64,000 bases of DNA from NCBI GenBank assembly GCA_016801885.1, contig CM028905.1, positions 12,614,706 to 12,678,705 on the forward strand, read 5' to 3'. Source of the stretch: Toxotes chatareus (taxonomy: Eukaryota; Chordata; Actinopteri; Toxotidae). The translations under genes were made by a program, and so were the position numbers. Numbering within the stretch: position 1 is the first letter of the stretch; each line of letters begins with the position of its first letter. Below the pieces are notes generated by a model that saw nothing but the letters and a program-made list of their open reading frames with translations, ran no database searches and was not told where the DNA came from. Shown here one piece after another: positions 53,723 through 64,000 of the stretch.

Positions 53723-53776
53723 CAACATTTTGATATTTTGATCCAAGTCACATCTTCGTCAGGGGTCGAAATGTTG
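53723..53776. repeat. Short inverted repeat, possible old repeat-element remnant
   Basis: CAACATTT at 53723-53730 is inverted as AAATGTTG at 53769-53776. Between them, on the minus strand, is CCTGACGAAG, a word that occurs in dispersed animal repeats. No longer element or coding remnant is recognised. Confidence 0.25.
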
Positions 53777-54898
53777 CCGGTGTAAGTAAATGAGTGATTT
53801 GGTTTCATTGTCCGATTGACACCAACTGAAGCTTTCACCGTGTTGAAACTGATAACATGGCCTGTGGGGAACTTTATAGCGGCCGTCAATAACACTGGCT
53901 TCACATTCAGACCCCAAACTTCAGAGATGGGAGAAGGTGAGAAGGGAAAAATCAATGAGAGATAGTGATGGATGAGGAGCTACATTTATGAAAGCTGTAT
54001 ACATTACGCATATTTCATAGAGAGGATATGATTGGTTTGGGAGTGGCATCGGGGAAGGAGGAAACAAACTGATTAAATGATTTGGGTGCAACCGTAGAAA
54101 GAGAAGGGGAACGCCCTGACTGAGTCAGGAAAAAAGTGATGAGTCAACTGATTCGATTAAAAAGTTCCCAGCATTAATCAGGGTGTGTGAAGCCTTTCTG
54201 GTTTAATGTCCACTTTAATTTAATGAATGTGTTGCACATATGTTAGAGTGACAGCTGTCAACACCTGACTCTCATTATTAAATTAAAAAAAAAAACAAAA
54301 AAAAAAAAAACATCTGCCTCTTGGCTGAGCTTCACAAGGGAAACTGGCTCTTTTCAACACACTAGAAGAAAAATTAAGCTGTGTAAAATCCCACTGAGAT
54401 GTGGCACAGTCGTGTCTTGTTTCACTTCCGTGTCACCTGCCATGAAAGATGTATGATGTCTCACACTGAGGGAAATGAGGCAGTGCAGATGGGTTCACAT
54501 GGGCACCGTGGAAACACCTGAGAAAATAGATGCAACAGTCTGTTCGCCTTTTTTTTTTGTTGATCCCACAGAATATCTTATAAATCACTTAGTGGTGCAG
54601 CTGTCAGCACAAACCACCGAGGACTCAGAGATCAATATTCAGACGTATCCATAAAAATCCTCCCAAACTAACCCCCCTCGTTTCGGTCTGCGTTATCCGA
54701 GAAAATTCGGCTCGAGTAGCGTGTCTGGTTGTTTTTTTCTTTTTTTTTCTCTCTCAACACATGTAGATTTAGCAGCACCAGTAGCTGTAAGTACATTTTC
54801 TCACTTCCTGTCTGAGTTATGCTGAACCACTATCTCTCTCCCATGGGTTTGCAAGCCTCTTCTCGGCCTATTTTGAATCAGCAGAGCATCAAACACTT

Positions 54899-54900
<2 letters not shown>

Positions 54901-54929
<29 letters not shown>
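54901..54929. repeat. (AC)14 microsatellite
   Basis: An uninterrupted AC dinucleotide run of 29 bases in intergenic DNA. It is likely length-polymorphic. Confidence 0.95.
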
Positions 54930-54932
<3 letters not shown>

Positions 54933-56570
54933 CACCCAACAGCCTCCGAAGGCCATCACTGTGATGAGAATTGACAGACATACACAGATAATCCAGCCGC
55001 TGCAGAAGGTCAGACTCATTTATTTGATGTAGTCATTTTGTCCACATTTCTGGGGATCAATGGTCTATGGTGTGGATGTGATTAGAATGATGAAACTGCA
55101 AGTAAAAATCAGGGTAACATGCTGACGTGCAAGGATTTCAGAGCCAGGGAGCGAGAAGGTGACCATTCATACATAAATATCACAGTAGTTTGATCGTTTT
55201 AAATCAGTGTTATGGGTTAAATAGTGACAATACACCAAATTATTTATACATGGTTCTGCAGAATCTGCACAGGATTCTGGTCTTACACAGCATATTGATC
55301 TTGCATATTTCAGTCAAAGGAGCTGGAGCCGTGTCAGGAATTCATCTCACTGGCAGACAGCGCTGCCATATTACCTCCAGATCCTGTGGTGGCTTCGTAG
55401 TGCTGCGAGCCATCTGGAGACTGTGGAGCCCTCAGGGAAATCAGTGGCGGGCTGCTTCGAGATGGGCAAAAAAACTGGCTGCTGATAAGCCAAAGAAGGG
55501 ACTAGGACTGTGTAGTGGATTTCACGTGTTTGGGGGTAAATAGAGGACAGCAAGAGACAAAAATGACAAATAGCAGGCAGCCTGTTGACTATTCAGGTCT
55601 CTAACTCATGCTCCTACAAGTATGTTTACACTTTGACTCAAAAGCGAGTAAGCGGACCTTGAGTTGAGACTGTTTTGTCAAACTTTGTTTTGACAGTCAA
55701 ACATGAACTTTCATGCTTAACTATCAAGTCATCCAAGTGTGCTAGATTCAAGTCATAGCAGCTGTTGAGTCCACATAAAAACAAATCCATATCCATGGCA
55801 ACTGGGCAAACTGTTCACATCATGAAGACCATGTGATATAGTCGAAAGCTGGTGAGAAAGAGCTTGAAGGTGAGCACAGAGAAACTTTCCCCTTTGGCAT
55901 TTACATGTGAAAACAGCAGGATAAAACCCTAGTGAAAATAACCATAAGAAAATCACTTTTTTGTTGGGGGGTTCAGTTACAATGCTAACACAGAATACTC
56001 GTACTTAACTAACTATATGTCTGATTAGGATCGGGAGTTATTAATGTCCTGAGAGAGAAAACGTTTCCTCTTGAGTAATCACTAGATGTCACTGTTATCC
56101 CATCCTCCAGCGCACTGAATGCTCCCTAAAAAACATAAGTGCATCAAAATTAAATGCACACCCATGTCCAAGTCAGTGGACACGGGTGTGCAAGTCAGTT
56201 TTTTTTTTAATTATAGGAAAAACTCCGGTAAATGAGGCTTGTTCAAATGGATTCTGTGGCCTTATACATTTGTTTGGGGTAATTAACAATTCAGTATAAA
56301 CTTTGAGAAATACTGCCATACTGTATTACCCGGACTCCTTTGAGAAAAATATACAGTACAGCGACCTGTCTGTTTACACAGCCCTCCGAGGACACGGTAT
56401 TTTGACCTGGATCACAGCAGAGACGCGTCACGGCGGGTGGGCGTGGTTAACCGGGATGAATAATGCCTTATCCTCCGTTTATGTTGCAGCAGAGTTACAG
56501 TCTGACACGAGAGAGGAGCGGAGGGGACTGAACAGCTGACCAGCTCGCGTGAATTTTAAAACCGCGAGCT

Positions 56571-56699
56571 ATGGAAACGCGTGAGATCTTTTTGTTCACC
56601 TTCATCGTCTCTCACTACATCTGCAACATCATCTTCGTCTCGTGGGTTTTTAACTGGGGGATGCCCACAGATATCAGCAACTATGGATTGCTTAATTGA
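56571..56699 (+). CDS. Candidate 42-aa single-pass membrane micropeptide / uORF
   Basis: This 42-codon ORF opens with METREIFLFTF and has a hydrophobic stretch at about residues 6-29 (ending IIFVSWVF), then a polar tail ending SNYGLLN. Most Ile, Phe, Val, Thr, Asn and Tyr codons end in C, unlike the AT-rich surroundings, which hints at coding selection. It lies 560 bases before the kctd12b ATG, in a GC-rich stretch that could be the kctd12b leader or promoter. I recognise no family. It could be a uORF, an independent micropeptide, or chance. Confidence 0.25.
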   Translation: METREIFLFTFIVSHYICNIIFVSWVFNWGMPTDISNYGLLN

Positions 56700-57255
56700 A
56701 GTTGGGCCACCTGATCCTGTTTGCGCCAGGACAACCGACCAGCATTAGAGTAGTGAAGTCGTTATGGACAGTTGTGCAAATCGTGCATTTCCTGATCAGA
56801 GAACTGGTGTGAAAAGCAGAATCACATCCTCAGGATATCCCATCTATCTGCGCGTAAAGGACATGGACATAACGGTTCCACTCAGCGCTGCTTGAAACAC
56901 TCTGCGCTATGTTCTAGTAACTCTAAGGAAATGCTGTAGTTAGATTAGACATAGATAGAATAGACAGCGCGTGCTTGTGCGACTGTCCAGCTTCTGCCGG
57001 CTTTGATGTGAGAGCTGCGCCCAGCTTTTAGTGCGCGCGTACCGGCTGTGCGCTTCAGCTGTAGCCGCTCCATTACCACAGGCGATCCACCAAGACAAGA
57101 CCTGCGATCTTTTGACAGGCAACAGGCCTCATCGACTACTGTGCAAGGTTTTCCCTGAAAATATCGCATCAAGTCCTTTCAATTTGAACTTTCACTGCAA
57201 GCCAAGAGAGTTTTTAAAGCTGCACCAAAGTGCACCTGTGTGGCAGGAGTGAGCC

Positions 57256-58107
57256 ATGGCTTTACCAGATAGTGGCATATCTGGGGAGGAAGTGCCCTTC
57301 CCTGAGATTATAGAACTCAATGTTGGTGGCCAGGTGTATATAACCCGCTACTCTACCCTCACGAGCGTGCCAGATTCTCTTCTATGGGAGATGTTCAGCC
57401 GGAAGTCAGCCAAAGGATTGGCCAGGGACACCAAGGGTCGCTTTTTTGTGGACCGTGATGGTTTCCTGTTCCGTTACATCTTGGACTACATGCGGGACCA
57501 GCAGCTGGTTCTTCCAGACCATTTCCCGGAGCGCGGGCGTCTGCAGAGGGAGGCTGAGTTCTTCAATCTGCCAGAGCTCGTCAAGCTGCTGGCACCCAAA
57601 ATCAGCAAGCAGAACTCCCTGGGTGACGAGGGATGTCAGAGCGACCCAGAGGACTCCTCACCTGGGATTGACACGGCCCGTAACCTCGGCTCCCTGGGTG
57701 CTGCTGCTGCCGCCTGTGCCAGCCTGGTGCCCGGGGCCATGGATGGCAAACGGTCCGGGTTCATCACAATTGGTTACCGAGGCTCGTACACCTTAGGCCG
57801 CGACAGCCACACCGATGCCAAATTCCGCAGAGTGGCACGGATCATGGTGTGTGGGAAGACCTCCCTGGCCAAAGAGGTATTTGGGGAGACGCTGAACGAG
57901 AGCCGTGACCCTGACCGCCCCCCTGAGCGCTACACATCTCGCTACTATCTCAAGTTCACCTTCCTGGAGCAGGCTTTTGACAAGCTGGCTGATGCAGGCT
58001 TCCACATGGTGGCCTGTAACTCCACAGGAACCTGCGCCTTTGCCCATGAGCAGACGGACGACAAGATCTGGACCAGCTACACTGAATATGTATTCTACCG
58101 TGAGTGA
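57256..58107 (+). CDS. kctd12b: BTB/POZ protein KCTD12-type (GABA-B receptor auxiliary subunit, probably KCTD12b)
   Basis: A single-exon 283-aa ORF with an excellent start context (GCCATGG). Residues 19-113 form the T1/BTB domain (ELNVGGQVYITR, DRDGFLFRYILDY, LQREAEFFNLPEL). A variable Ser/Ala-rich linker spans about 118-166. The H1 domain covers 167-283 (SGFITIGYRGSYTLGRD, FRRVARIMVCGKTSLAKEVFG, RDPDRPPERYTSRYYLKF, EDKIWTSYTEYVF-like end). These match KCTD12/12b rather than KCTD8/16, which have a further C-terminal H2 domain, absent here. KCTD12-type proteins form pentamers on the GABA-B2 tail and speed receptor desensitisation, known from the family. KCTD12b is favoured because mouse Kctd12b is X-linked and the other genes here belong to the X block; a fish kctd12 copy is the alternative. 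Confidence 0.85.
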   Translation: MALPDSGISGEEVPFPEIIELNVGGQVYITRYSTLTSVPDSLLWEMFSRKSAKGLARDTKGRFFVDRDGFLFRYILDYMRDQQLVLPDHFPERGRLQREAEFFNLPELVKLLAPKISKQNSLGDEGCQSDPEDSSPGIDTARNLGSLGAAAAACASLVPGAMDGKRSGFITIGYRGSYTLGRDSHTDAKFRRVARIMVCGKTSLAKEVFGETLNESRDPDRPPERYTSRYYLKFTFLEQAFDKLADAGFHMVACNSTGTCAFAHEQTDDKIWTSYTEYVFYRE

Positions 58108-60063
58108 GACTATCGGCTTTGTTCCCCTGGTCCCCCACCTTGTCTCCAAGTGCCCCCCTACCCCCCTCCAGCCTCCAGCCATCCTGTCTTTCTCTCTCTG
58201 ATGGCTCCTGCTCCAGTAGATGTACCGTAGATGTTGTGCCCTTCCATCTCTCTCCGCAGCATCCAGCTTTTATCCTATGAACAGTACGCAGCAGCTGCTC
58301 TGACTCTTCATACCTTCTCTGCAGGTCCAATCTGCAGCCGTCGTTCCATCTAGTTGTAGTCCCCCCCATACCCAGGTCCTCAACCTCAGCAACCCCACAG
58401 CTTTTTCCTGCGGAGACTGATACCTTCTATGTACTATTTCCCTTTTGTACTCTATATATTGATTGCATCTGCCTTGGTGAAACACAATACTGTATCCAAG
58501 AGCTAATTCAGTTAAATAAGCGCCCCAGTGTGTCTGTATGACTACTGAACCAGTCATAAGGGCATATGGGAAAGGGCTTCAAAGAGTGGCCGTGATGTAC
58601 AGTGCTATACTTTGCCTGCTTACTCGAGCAGATTGGACTCTCTCCTGCTCCTCTGAACTAAATTACCAAATAATTGGACATCTTATCAGCCTTGAGGGAT
58701 GTGAGCAGCCGCAGCACAAGAAAGAAGTGTAACACAAAAATCTTATTTCCTTCAGTTTTTATTAAACGTGTCCAGAACCACGTGGATGATTGGGAATGTG
58801 CCATACAGTAGTTTATCTGTTCAGTTGTTGCTGTTATGAATGAATGAGGCTTGAGATAATACAGCCACACGGACAGGGAAAAGGATGCATTGAAGTTTTT
58901 TGCTTTTTGTTTTGTTTTTGAAAGGGAAAAGCAGGTTGTAGGTGTGTGGAATTTCCTTTACAAAAGGACACTTGCTGGTTCTTTGGCAAATGAACAAGCA
59001 ACAGGCTTTGATAAGAAAAAAAAATGAAAAAAAGAACAACGAAAGCTCAGATATCAAGAGATCTCATAGACGGAAAGAAAAAAAAAGGTAGCCGGATGAG
59101 TTGTGTGAATTGATTGTGCAATGGAGCTTTCAGTATTTTAATCACCCACGCTGGGAGGGCAGAGATGAGATGGAAGGCGTTACATCACTCGCAGCCCACG
59201 GCTTTATTTTATTTTTTATTTTTTGCTCATTGTGCTTCTTTGACATTTCTTTTGCTCAATTAGATATTCGAGAGCATTTTTACAGTGGAGCGCTTCTTGG
59301 GACAGGTTTTACCCCATGACTACATGTTGTTTTCATGAGAAGAAAACTGTGGTAGTCACCATAGCGGATCATGTTTTTGAGTGTCCTGTAAACAATAATG
59401 TTATCCTTAATACCCAGTTCAGTATTAGTTGAAGCTGTTGCATATTTGATGATAGCTCTCACTTACTGTAAATGAATACCCATGAGAAAGGGTAGGATTA
59501 TGCCGTAGCCAGCCAAAGCCCAATGTTTTCTCACCACTGTAGCAAGGGCATTTTGAGGGCAGTTTATAGTGAGCAGGTATAACTTAGGTTATAGAGGAGT
59601 GAGTTAAGGGAGAGGGTTTTTTTCCCAGTTACAGCCTCAGGACAGGTCTGCACATCATATACCTCAGCCTAAAACACAAACTGTAGGCACTTCACTCCAA
59701 CAAAAGATCCAGCCGGTGACAGGAAAATGCAGACACAGGTAGGAAAATGTAGATGCTGTAATAAGATCTTGAATAAAAAGAGGTTTAATATGAAGTGAGT
59801 TTTGAGCCGGGAAAGCAGCCAGCAGAGCGGCATAGTGCAGGATTTCACCTGAGCGATAAGGTGTCAGGTTGTAGTTTTGGCAGAGCGTCTGACAGTGACA
59901 ATAAATGTATTCTGAAATGTCTAGAAACCGCAATGTTGTGTTTCCGTGTGATGACGTGCTGTCGACATCTGAGTCAATATGTTAGACCTGCAACAGTGTG
60001 TCGCTGTAGGCGTAGACAACACTGAAATTAAAAGTGTTCAGCAAAAAGCAAATTGATTTGTCA

Positions 60064-60069
60064 AATAAA
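60064..60069 (+). terminator. kctd12b: Poly(A) signal candidate of kctd12b (proximal)
   Basis: AATAAA followed by a T/GT-rich stretch (TTTTCTTCC, GGGTTGTATTTTCC), about 2 kb after the stop codon. Confidence 0.45.
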
Positions 60070-61443
60070 AGATGTTTTCTTCCTATTTGGGTTGTATTTT
60101 CCATTCATAGCAAAAATGTTTTCCCAGTCTCGAACAGCACTCAGCGTAAACTGAACTGAGGAAAGTGGTACAAGCCCTACTGCGGTTTAAATTTTTAATT
60201 TTCAGTGACAATACAACTCAATCACAAAAGAAACCAATTCAAATTTTCATCTCACAATTTCCCAGTAAAATAAATGTCCTTGGACATAAACTCTACTTCA
60301 TATTAAATGTTCAACACTCTCCCCTTGGGCATCATCTCCCTCATTCTACCATCTGCTTTTCCACTTTTTTTCTCCACATTTTGCCTGTTCCCCCCTTTTT
60401 TTCTTCTTTTTCTTCTTCCTCAGTCTGGACTTGTATCGAGCAGTTAACCAGAATATAGAGCCAGGATAGAAATGAGGACATGCATAGATAACAGGCTCTG
60501 TTAAAGCAGATTACAAAACCCTTATTTTGTTGCTAATAACTGACCTAATTACTTCATACAGTAAAAATCTTGAAGCAGATTGGACCTAAAATCCATGACG
60601 GTGAATTACTGTAGTTGTTAATGCTTCATGCAGAGCAATGATTTACCCATTTTTAAAAGATCAAAAATGATTTTTGTCTGTTGTTAATAAAAACACCCAC
60701 AGATAGAAAAGTGGGCATAATTTAAACTTGAACAACAACCAGTGTTATGGTTACGTAGGCGAGGCAGTCACATGTCTTAATTCTGACTCATATAAGTTTT
60801 GCTACCTAGAGATTATCATGAGCTCGTTACCTTAGCATAAGACCTCTAAAACCTGATGTCAGTCTGACCTAGATAAAATAGCTGATGAGCTTCACATAAA
60901 CTGTTGAAAAATTTATGTGGCTCCGTTCCTGGAAAACAGATGATTTTTGTTTCGGCCTGTAACGCATGACGAATCCACAGAGATCGGGGACAATACAGTG
61001 CCTGCAGTATCTCTCCAGCCCAAATAAACACAGTTGCAGGCAGCATTCCTCTGTCACTGTCCTCCGGCAGTCCACCTCAACACGGGGATCACCAAGGTCA
61101 GTCATTAGCGCGAGCGTGGAGAGACAACGCCTCGTGTGTGAAATTTCAGGCATCAGTGTCCTAAAACCCCGCTCTCTGTCTTTACCTCCATGAGTTGCCT
61201 TGAGACTCAACATTCAACATTAGATGTGTGAGAAGTGTTGACACTCAGACATTGAACAGCAGCAGAAGCAGCGAGGTCCACGGGCCTGCCTGTGACTACA
61301 TGCTGCCTTTTTTTTTTTTTTTTAATGCTCTATTGTGAAACTTGTGGCTGAAAAGTGTAGCATGCCTGCTCGTGTGCCATACAAGAAGCAGGCTCTAGTT
61401 ATGTCACCACAGTGGTGTGCCTGTGTTTTATCCAGAGTGTTAC

Positions 61444-61449
61444 AATAAA
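61444..61449 (+). terminator. kctd12b: Poly(A) signal candidate of kctd12b (distal)
   Basis: AATAAA preceded by GTGTTTTATCC and followed by a T-rich tract (TTTTTGCTTCTCTGTCTTTTGG), about 3.3 kb after the stop codon. Confidence 0.4.
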
Positions 61450-61470
61450 GATATTTTACCATGAAATTTT

Positions 61471-64000
61471 TGCTTCTCTGTCTTTTGGAAAAAAAAAAAA
61501 ATCAAAAATAGCAGCAGATTGCATGTGACAAACCTGCTCATCACACATCTGAATTAATTAATCAACTGAATTAATTTATAGTGTTTTGTTCCAATCACAA
61601 TGAAGTGAAGTTAATACAGTTTCTTCTGCAGTTCATTACTGAACTCTAAAGTACAAGGCAAACAGAAATGTACCCTGAGAGCACAGGACTGTTCTCTCTT
61701 CGAGAACTCTACCTTGGGGCAGTGATTTGACCTGTGTCGAGTTCCTCTAGTGCTATTGTCACTGTAGGCGGCTCTACATGGCAACATGCCTTGGCCTCGT
61801 CTCCTTTCCTCTCTTAAAATGATCGCCTTGTCTCATAGCCAGCTGGGTCATTGCTTCCCCCCATTTGGAGAAAGAAAGGAAGAGAGCAGAGGAGAACAGG
61901 AACGGATGTACGTCAAAGGAAAAAAGGGATTGGAAAATGGGGCAAGGGAGCAAGGAGAGACAGATAACCTGATAGAAACGAGATGAGACTGGGAGTGTGT
62001 TTAAGCGGGGAAGGATTTGGTGTTCCCATCTTATCTCTCTTCCTGCACAACTCCAGCACGAAGGGTCCTGTTATACAATACAAAGAGCTGCCGGGTCGTC
62101 TTGACAAACAAACCCCTCACTGGGCCGTGCTGCAATGTAATGTGCTCCTTAGTGGCCTGTCAGCTCCGTTAGCACTCAGAGAGATTCACTTACACCAGAC
62201 AGACTTAGATCCACAGGATTACCCAGTATGGTTGGGATTAATATTGATTGAAGGTATGATTACATCAACAACAAAAAAAAGGGAGTAAACGAGAAGAAAA
62301 AAAATGTATTTTCATCAGACGAGCTGTGCCTCTAAATTCACTACAACCAGCTCAGGTTTTATGAGTTTATGGCTTTATGAGTTAGACTGACAACACACAG
62401 CGCCACAGTGAGTCATTTTCTCTACATCTTAGACTGAGTGTACTATGGGATTTTGTCTGCTTGCTGCTGTTACTGTTTATTCTCCACATTCTGCTGCAAC
62501 CATCTGTGGCTCTAAACTTGTTTTAATGTCTTGTCAGCCTCCATGAATTGTCACACCAGTATGTTTTGGCTCTGTTTTGCTTTTGTTTTTTTATGCTCGT
62601 GTTTGTGCTTACGTGGATGTTTGGAGAGCAGGTCGGATGAGTATTCGAGCCTGTGCGTTGGGTGGGTCAACACTGGGTTGGTATGGGGGAAGGGAGGAGG
62701 GCCACGCGGGGGCAATGAACTAGGTGCACTCCCTGTCTCACAAATATGCTGAGCAGGCAGTTGGCGTCTCTGAATGCGCACCGACACAAATACAGACAGA
62801 CACATGCACGGGTGGGGGGGTTGCTAGGAGGAGATGAGCAGAAACCCTCCTCTACGAGGCTAATGACTCGAAGCTGTGAGGTTTTAGATCTAATTGGCTG
62901 CCTCCTTTTCACTCGTCTTTGTGACCAGTTAAACATGCATTAGCAGGCAAACAAGCCATTTGCCTCCTTCGTTCTCTCCTGACGGCAATAAACAGGAGAA
63001 GTCCATGCTAATACAGAAAAGCATCATTGCTGCTGCTAATTACCTGAGAGTAGCGTCAGCCAGTAGGAGGTTGTAGTGGAGAGCTGGAGAAAGCAGCGGC
63101 AGCCTTAGGCCTGCTCTCCATCAGTATGTGACATATGTGTGCGAAGAGAGCGCAATGCATGTAATGTGTTTAAACGTCAACGGAGAGCTTTGCATGCTTT
63201 CGCTCATTTTCACATGTACACGTACGTGAGCTCAGGCCCCTGTGTTTGTGTTTTGTCCTTGACAACAACACGGTTCACCCACGCTGCCATCTAAGCCCAC
63301 ATGCACAGCGTACAGTAGCGCTGGCTCGGGGCATCTTTATCTCATTGTGTGTTGGGTTATTTATAGTGAGCTGGGCATTGAGCCAGATGTGTACCTTCGC
63401 TGTTCTGCTCTATCCTCCAGCATGGGCGCACATGCTCCTCTGCCCTCCTCCTCTTATTTCTCCTCTTCACACACATCTCAAACAGAGAGCAGCTGTCTCA
63501 AAACATATTAGCCCGTGAACTCCGAGGGGACTCCATCATGCAAGGTCAAGGTGTAGTCAAATCCAAGAAGACAGAGGGGGTGCAGTTCTGTATATTCTCA
63601 TCTATCTTGCTCCATGTTTTCTCTCTATTATTCGCTTTTACTTTGCAATCTATTCTTTTAAGCTCCAAGACAGAAAAAAATAACTGACAGTGGAAAGCAT
63701 GAGGGATGTGTGGAAAGTAGGATGGGAATGAGGGAGCATGAAATTAGTTAGAGAGTGAGTCAGAGAGTCGGGAGCGTTGGAAATGGTTGGATTAAAAAGG
63801 AAAGAAACAAAAAGAAAAAAGGATAGCTCAAGTGGCACAGTTCCTCATATACAGTACCACAGAGACTGTAAATATGAGAAGAGGATCAAGAGGAGAGAGG
63901 CAGCAGCAATTTGACAGGAGAGAAGGAGAGAGAAAGACAGACAGAGCGTACAGTGGGATTGGGTAACGTGAAGTGGAAGTTGGGGCAATAACTGACTGAG
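61471..64000. other. Intergenic sequence to window end, with a possible conserved non-coding stretch
   Basis: No gene is recognised. The segment 62880-63060 is repeat-free and carries CTAATTGGCTG, ATGCATTAGC and GCTGCTAATTACC words, the look of a developmental regulatory element. The last 400 bases are purine-rich (AGAGAG and GGGA-like) on the + strand. Confidence 0.35.

Larger units (their letters stand above)
52460..56400. other. znf711-kctd12b intergenic sequence
   Basis: About 3.9 kb without a supported gene. It contains A-rich tracts near 54285-54311, a CA microsatellite at 54901-54929, and an imperfect inverted repeat at 53723-53776. Short ORFs on both strands have no recognised domain. 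Confidence 0.6.
58108..61470 (+). other. kctd12b: kctd12b 3' UTR (inferred)
   Basis: There is no splice structure or other gene here. KCTD12-type mRNAs usually have 3' UTRs of several kilobases. Poly(A) signals at 60064 and 61444 could end a 2.0-kb and a 3.4-kb 3' UTR. The extent is inferred. Confidence 0.4.

Noticed and set aside
53723..53776. Hammerhead ribozyme from the CTGACGA word and inverted repeat
   Set aside because: The GAAA core and the stem order needed for a hammerhead are not in the right place on either strand.
57031..57252. 73-codon ORF directly before kctd12b
   Set aside because: It ends just before the kctd12b ATG, has no domain or codon bias, and is most likely leader sequence.

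Overview
This window is nuclear DNA from a bony fish, most likely a teleost. The genes are vertebrate, have many GT-AG introns, and are compact, with short intergenic gaps. The non-coding DNA is AT-rich with simple repeats and a small foldback element carrying GGTTAG-like repeats of a type common in fish. I found no bacterial, viral or CRISPR features. All seven genes I can support lie on the + strand, head to tail.

Layout: (1) frmpd3, a PDZ-FERM scaffold gene, about 2.35-19.45 kb, with 14 coding exons recovered and the extreme 5' end possibly outside the model. (2) prps1, PRPP synthetase, 21.07-25.0 kb, complete with 7 exons and 318 aa. (3) slc25a53, a mitochondrial carrier with a single coding exon, 26.1-27.0 kb. 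(4) A beta-thymosin gene, 28.5-32.2 kb. (5) A SLAIN-family microtubule plus-end gene, about 34.3-45.3 kb. (6) znf711, a ZFX-family zinc-finger activator, 45.8-52.45 kb. (7) A KCTD12-type GABA-B auxiliary subunit gene, probably kctd12b, 57.26-58.11 kb with a long 3' UTR. The first 2.3 kb and the stretches 52.5-56.4 kb and 61.5-64 kb show no gene.

The genes do not form a pathway; the order is syntenic. FRMPD3, PRPS1, SLC25A53, TMSB15 and ZNF711 are on human Xq21-q22. SLAIN1 and KCTD12 are on human 13q22, a known paralogous partner region of Xq. The window therefore looks like a fish copy of the X-side block that kept SLAIN and KCTD12 duplicates.

Points most worth a second look: an octapeptide-type repeat expansion of about 117 residues in the Znf711 acidic region; a GC-AG intron in znf711; a ZFX-family-like AGGCCTAG motif in the znf711 promoter; a 42-codon ORF encoding a probable membrane peptide upstream of kctd12b; an unassigned signal-peptide-like ORF upstream of prps1; and a perfect 20-bp palindrome centred on a CRE in the prps1 promoter. 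All exon boundaries were read by eye from splice signals, frame continuity and remembered family sequences. Transcript ends are inferred from AATAAA signals only.
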